From: Smittium mucronatum
Taxonomy: Eukaryota > Kickxellomycota > Harpellomycetes > Harpellales > Legeriomycetaceae
Reading direction: 5' to 3'
NCBI GenBank assembly: GCA_001953115.1
Contig: LSSL01005549.1
Span: forward strand, 1 to 50,017
Length of the DNA: 50,017 bases
Shown: positions 47,520 through 50,017 of the stretch, piece by piece
Layout: each line of letters begins with the position of its first letter
How positions within the stretch are numbered: the first letter of the stretch is position 1
Translations under genes and position numbers: made by a program
Notes under the pieces: model-generated
What the model was told of the DNA's origin: nothing
Database searches by the model: none
Seen by the model: only the letters and a program-made list of their open reading frames with translations

Positions 47520-49545
47520 GAAAAATCAATCTGAAAAAAATTTATATCGGTCAAGGTTCAATTAACCTCAAGCGCCGATTCAATCAGTTGACCATCAATC
47601 GAATTGACTTTAATTAAAGCCCCAAAGAATTAATTGATATAATATGGGGTGAATCAGATAGACTAGCTGCAATAACATACCCCACCGATCAATTTTTTTT
47701 TTTTTGAAAAAAAGCAAAAAAAAACTTTAAACGTATGGTCATAAAATTGTTTTAGAAGCCAGTGTAAAAGTAAAATACGGAGTTGAATAGTCAAAAAAGC
47801 TTGACTCTGAATCCTTTTATGAAAAAAAAACTTGTTAATCTTAATGGGTGTATAGCCTTAAATGATTCACGAAAGATGTGGAATTTCATAAAAAAATCAA
47901 CGAAAAATAAAATAAAATAGTATCTCATCCGCTCCTGTAGCCGATATAAACTAAATTTTAGTAACAGATAGTGAGTCTAAACTATTTTTTTTGGGAAATC
48001 ACTTAAAAAACCTTTCTTTGGGTACAATTGGGAACATTAGGTCAGTTGGAAAGTGTGAGATATACTAAATTATCATACATAACCATCACTAGAATTTGTA
48101 GACTAAAAGAATTGAAGTAATTAGTAATTGCACTCAGATATATACCAAAAAACGAATCTCTTGGAACAGATGGATTCCCGAATTAGATATGGAATCTGGT
48201 CAGTTCCAAAATTTAGCCTACTTCAAAAATAAAAAAGGTTATTTTTAAAATTTTAAAATTTTTTGGGACACTGGCTAAACTCCTAAAATAATTTCAACAA
48301 GTATCGTAGTGCCAGTATCCAAAATATGAAACTTCAGAATTCCAAACAACAACTGTGGTATATAACTAGTACCAACTTTCATAAAAATTCTGCTGAATTT
48401 TTTAGCCAATAAAAATTTCAGAGATTGGTAAAAAATATAAAATAATAGCGACACAATAAGTTGGTTTCAGGTCACGTAAGGTTTGCACCTCTAAAGCTAA
48501 GATTTTTTATGAAAATTTAAAATACATGTAGTGTATGGGAATAAAAATATGGATAGGAAATATTTAATTTACAAAAGATATGTCATTTTCTCCCGCATGT
48601 TACTGATATATAAACTCAGGGGCATGTGTGTTGATGGAAGAGTTTTGAAAATTATAGAGTGTCCATTATATTCGAACAAACTGATTTTACATATAGAACC
48701 GAAGTGACCAGCGATATTTACCATAAATGAGTTGTGCTGCAGGGATTCCCAAAACCACCTACTTCACTCAATTTATCTATAAATTTTATTTTTGAGAGTA
48801 TGAAAAAGTTTTATGCCCCTTCAATAGTAAAGAGCGTATCAGAACTGATATTAACAGATATACCTGAACCCTATAATAATTATTTATGCTCGATTTTTAA
48901 TTGAACCGTTTCAAGGTTAATTAAAATCGATAATCAAAGTTCGGAATTATCAGAACTAGGTCCAAATTATATCATTATTTCACAGCCCATATCCAAATTT
49001 AGGAATTATTTAAAACTGCTAATATCTTGGGTATATATTCAAGCATGGCTGATAGTTATCAGCTAAAAAAAATAAAAATAAAAAAATAAGTTAAATTTTA
49101 AATTTTTGGTGTATATAGAATTTTATCTGGGACCAAAATACATTCTACAATAAAAATAAAAATTAAAAATCCAGTACTGGTGCAAATTGGATTTTATGGT
49201 TGTGTAAACTAGTTATTGGTGATTATAGAGCCGGATCAATGCAAAGGGGTACCGATAAATCAGTAGGACTGATAGCAAAAGTGGGAAAATCTACTTTCAT
49301 TGAAAGGATTGGAGATGTGCCGGGTATAAAGTATGAGTTTTTGAAAAACAATGCAGCTCATGAGCTACACTATATAAATGGAAAATTTCCAAAGCCTGGA
49401 TTGCTGACTGTATTAATATCCTCGAAGATCCCAGATGAATAAGTGGATCAAGAGGATATCAAAATGACCGAAAGAACATTGTAAAGCTGGATAATTTTTC
49501 AAATTTAAAATCATCGATCGATCTATGTTCTACAAATGGGCTCGA
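47520..49545 (+). pseudogene. LINE (non-LTR retrotransposon) relic: endonuclease, reverse transcriptase and C-terminus
   Basis: Stretches of one LINE polyprotein lie in the right order on the plus strand, broken by many stops and shifts. End of the endonuclease: PKELIDIIWGESDRLAA (about 47620-47680). Linker: VTDSESKL (about 47961). Reverse transcriptase: NESLGTDGFP (48151-48180), STSIVVPVSK (about 48295), PNNNCGI and LVPTFIKILLNFLANKN (to 48417), GFRSRKVCTSKAK (about 48464), YKLRGMCVDGRVLKII (about 48609-48656), VLQGFPKPPTSLNLSINFIF (about 48737). C-terminal segment in a clean frame: MQRGTDKSVGLIAKVGKST and ERIGDVPGIK (49200-49442). The FADD box reads LTDI, so the catalytic pair is lost. At about 2 kb it is shorter than an intact ORF2, so internal deletions are likely. 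Confidence 0.85.
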
Positions 49546-49565
49546 TTCTAGGAATAGGATATTCA

Positions 49566-50017
49566 TTTTTTTTTTTTTTTTTTTGTATCACGGAATTTTA
49601 TTGTAAGATATCGTCATTAAAAACTATACTAAAAATATTTGAAAAAAAGAAAAAGACGTATAGAAAATACTATTATCCTAACTACAATAAGCTCCTCTGC
49701 CGGACTACCGGCTGCGTACCTACGGGAAAAGGGTTCAATCTACCAACCGAAAGACCCCCCCTGGCATTGCTTCAAGTAGACTGGATGACTGAGGTTACGT
49801 ACAGTCATGAATTAAGCTCTTTATCAATGAACAACAGTTCATTGAAGCTATTGGGCTCCTAGTCAGAGCCTACTTCTAACAGGATTAATAAAATTAGGCT
49901 CCTACCCAAACGTGGGTTTGATCGACATGGCTTTCCTACAAATAGCTGTTAGACGCTGAGATCCGTCTGACTGTCGAACGCTGGACTTGTGCACTAGACT
50001 ATGTCTCAGCTGTGCTA
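49566..50017 (-). mobile_element. Family B poly(A) retroposon, inverted, runs off the window
   Basis: T19 (49566-49584) then GTATCACGGAATTTTATTG is the reverse complement of the family B tail. The rest matches the 42.3-kb copy back to its position 42496, including GGTCTTTCGGTTG and TCAGCGTCTAACAGC read on the minus strand. The long unbroken tail suggests this copy is younger. It has landed just past, or in the end of, the LINE relic. No long reading frame. Confidence 0.85.

Noticed and set aside
49536..49862. 108-codon frame across the T19 run and family B
   Set aside because: The frame runs through a poly(T) and the reverse strand of a repeat; the other copy does not keep it open.

Overview
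This is a eukaryotic window, most likely from an early-diverging (zygomycete-grade) fungus. The two real genes are a fungal-type class V myosin and a cytosolic lysyl-tRNA synthetase. Both are split by short introns (57-83 nt) with pyrimidine-rich 3' ends. Base composition is strongly two-part: the genes and their close flanks have moderate GC, while sampled lines of the intergenic deserts fall to roughly one G or C in seven or eight bases. An AT-rich zoopagomycete such as a Harpellales gut fungus would fit, but that is a guess. No tRNA, rRNA, CRISPR or bacterial-style operon was seen.

Layout. 1-2138: 3' half of a decayed Ty3/gypsy chromovirus (integrase, chromodomain, polypurine tract, 304-bp LTR), followed by five tandem 17-20 bp units. 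2.2-17.3 kb: AT-rich desert holding a 1.68-kb fold-back element with about 293-bp inverted arms (5281-6958), four of the five copies of a roughly 160-bp SINE-like repeat (family A), C/G homopolymer tracts and a minus-strand LINE fragment (about 16.56-16.92 kb). 17325-22584 (-): class V myosin, three exons, 1703 aa. 22.6-24.8 kb: moderate-GC flank with a pyrimidine-rich tract, a hairpin, 20-bp tandem repeats and a tail-only retroposon insertion. 24.8-42.2 kb: a 17-kb gene desert of extreme AT content. 42.2-42.9 kb: longest copy of a poly(A)-tailed retroposon (family B). 44.2 kb: a 158-bp MITE-like element with piggyBac-like ends. 45245-47256 (+): lysyl-tRNA synthetase, five exons, 582 aa. 47.5-49.5 kb (+): LINE relic (endonuclease, reverse transcriptase and C-terminal segments). 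49.57 kb to the end: another family B copy, inverted.

The two genes are unrelated housekeeping genes and do not form a functional unit: one is an actin-based cargo motor, the other charges tRNA-Lys. Everything else that can be recognised is mobile-element debris from at least five lineages: a chromovirus, a LINE, a SINE-like family A, a poly(A) retroposon family B, and DNA-transposon-like elements. Target-site duplications around two very short family B insertions show target-primed insertion with extreme 5' truncation. I see no convincing new multi-gene system. The most distinctive non-genic structures are the fold-back element and family B.
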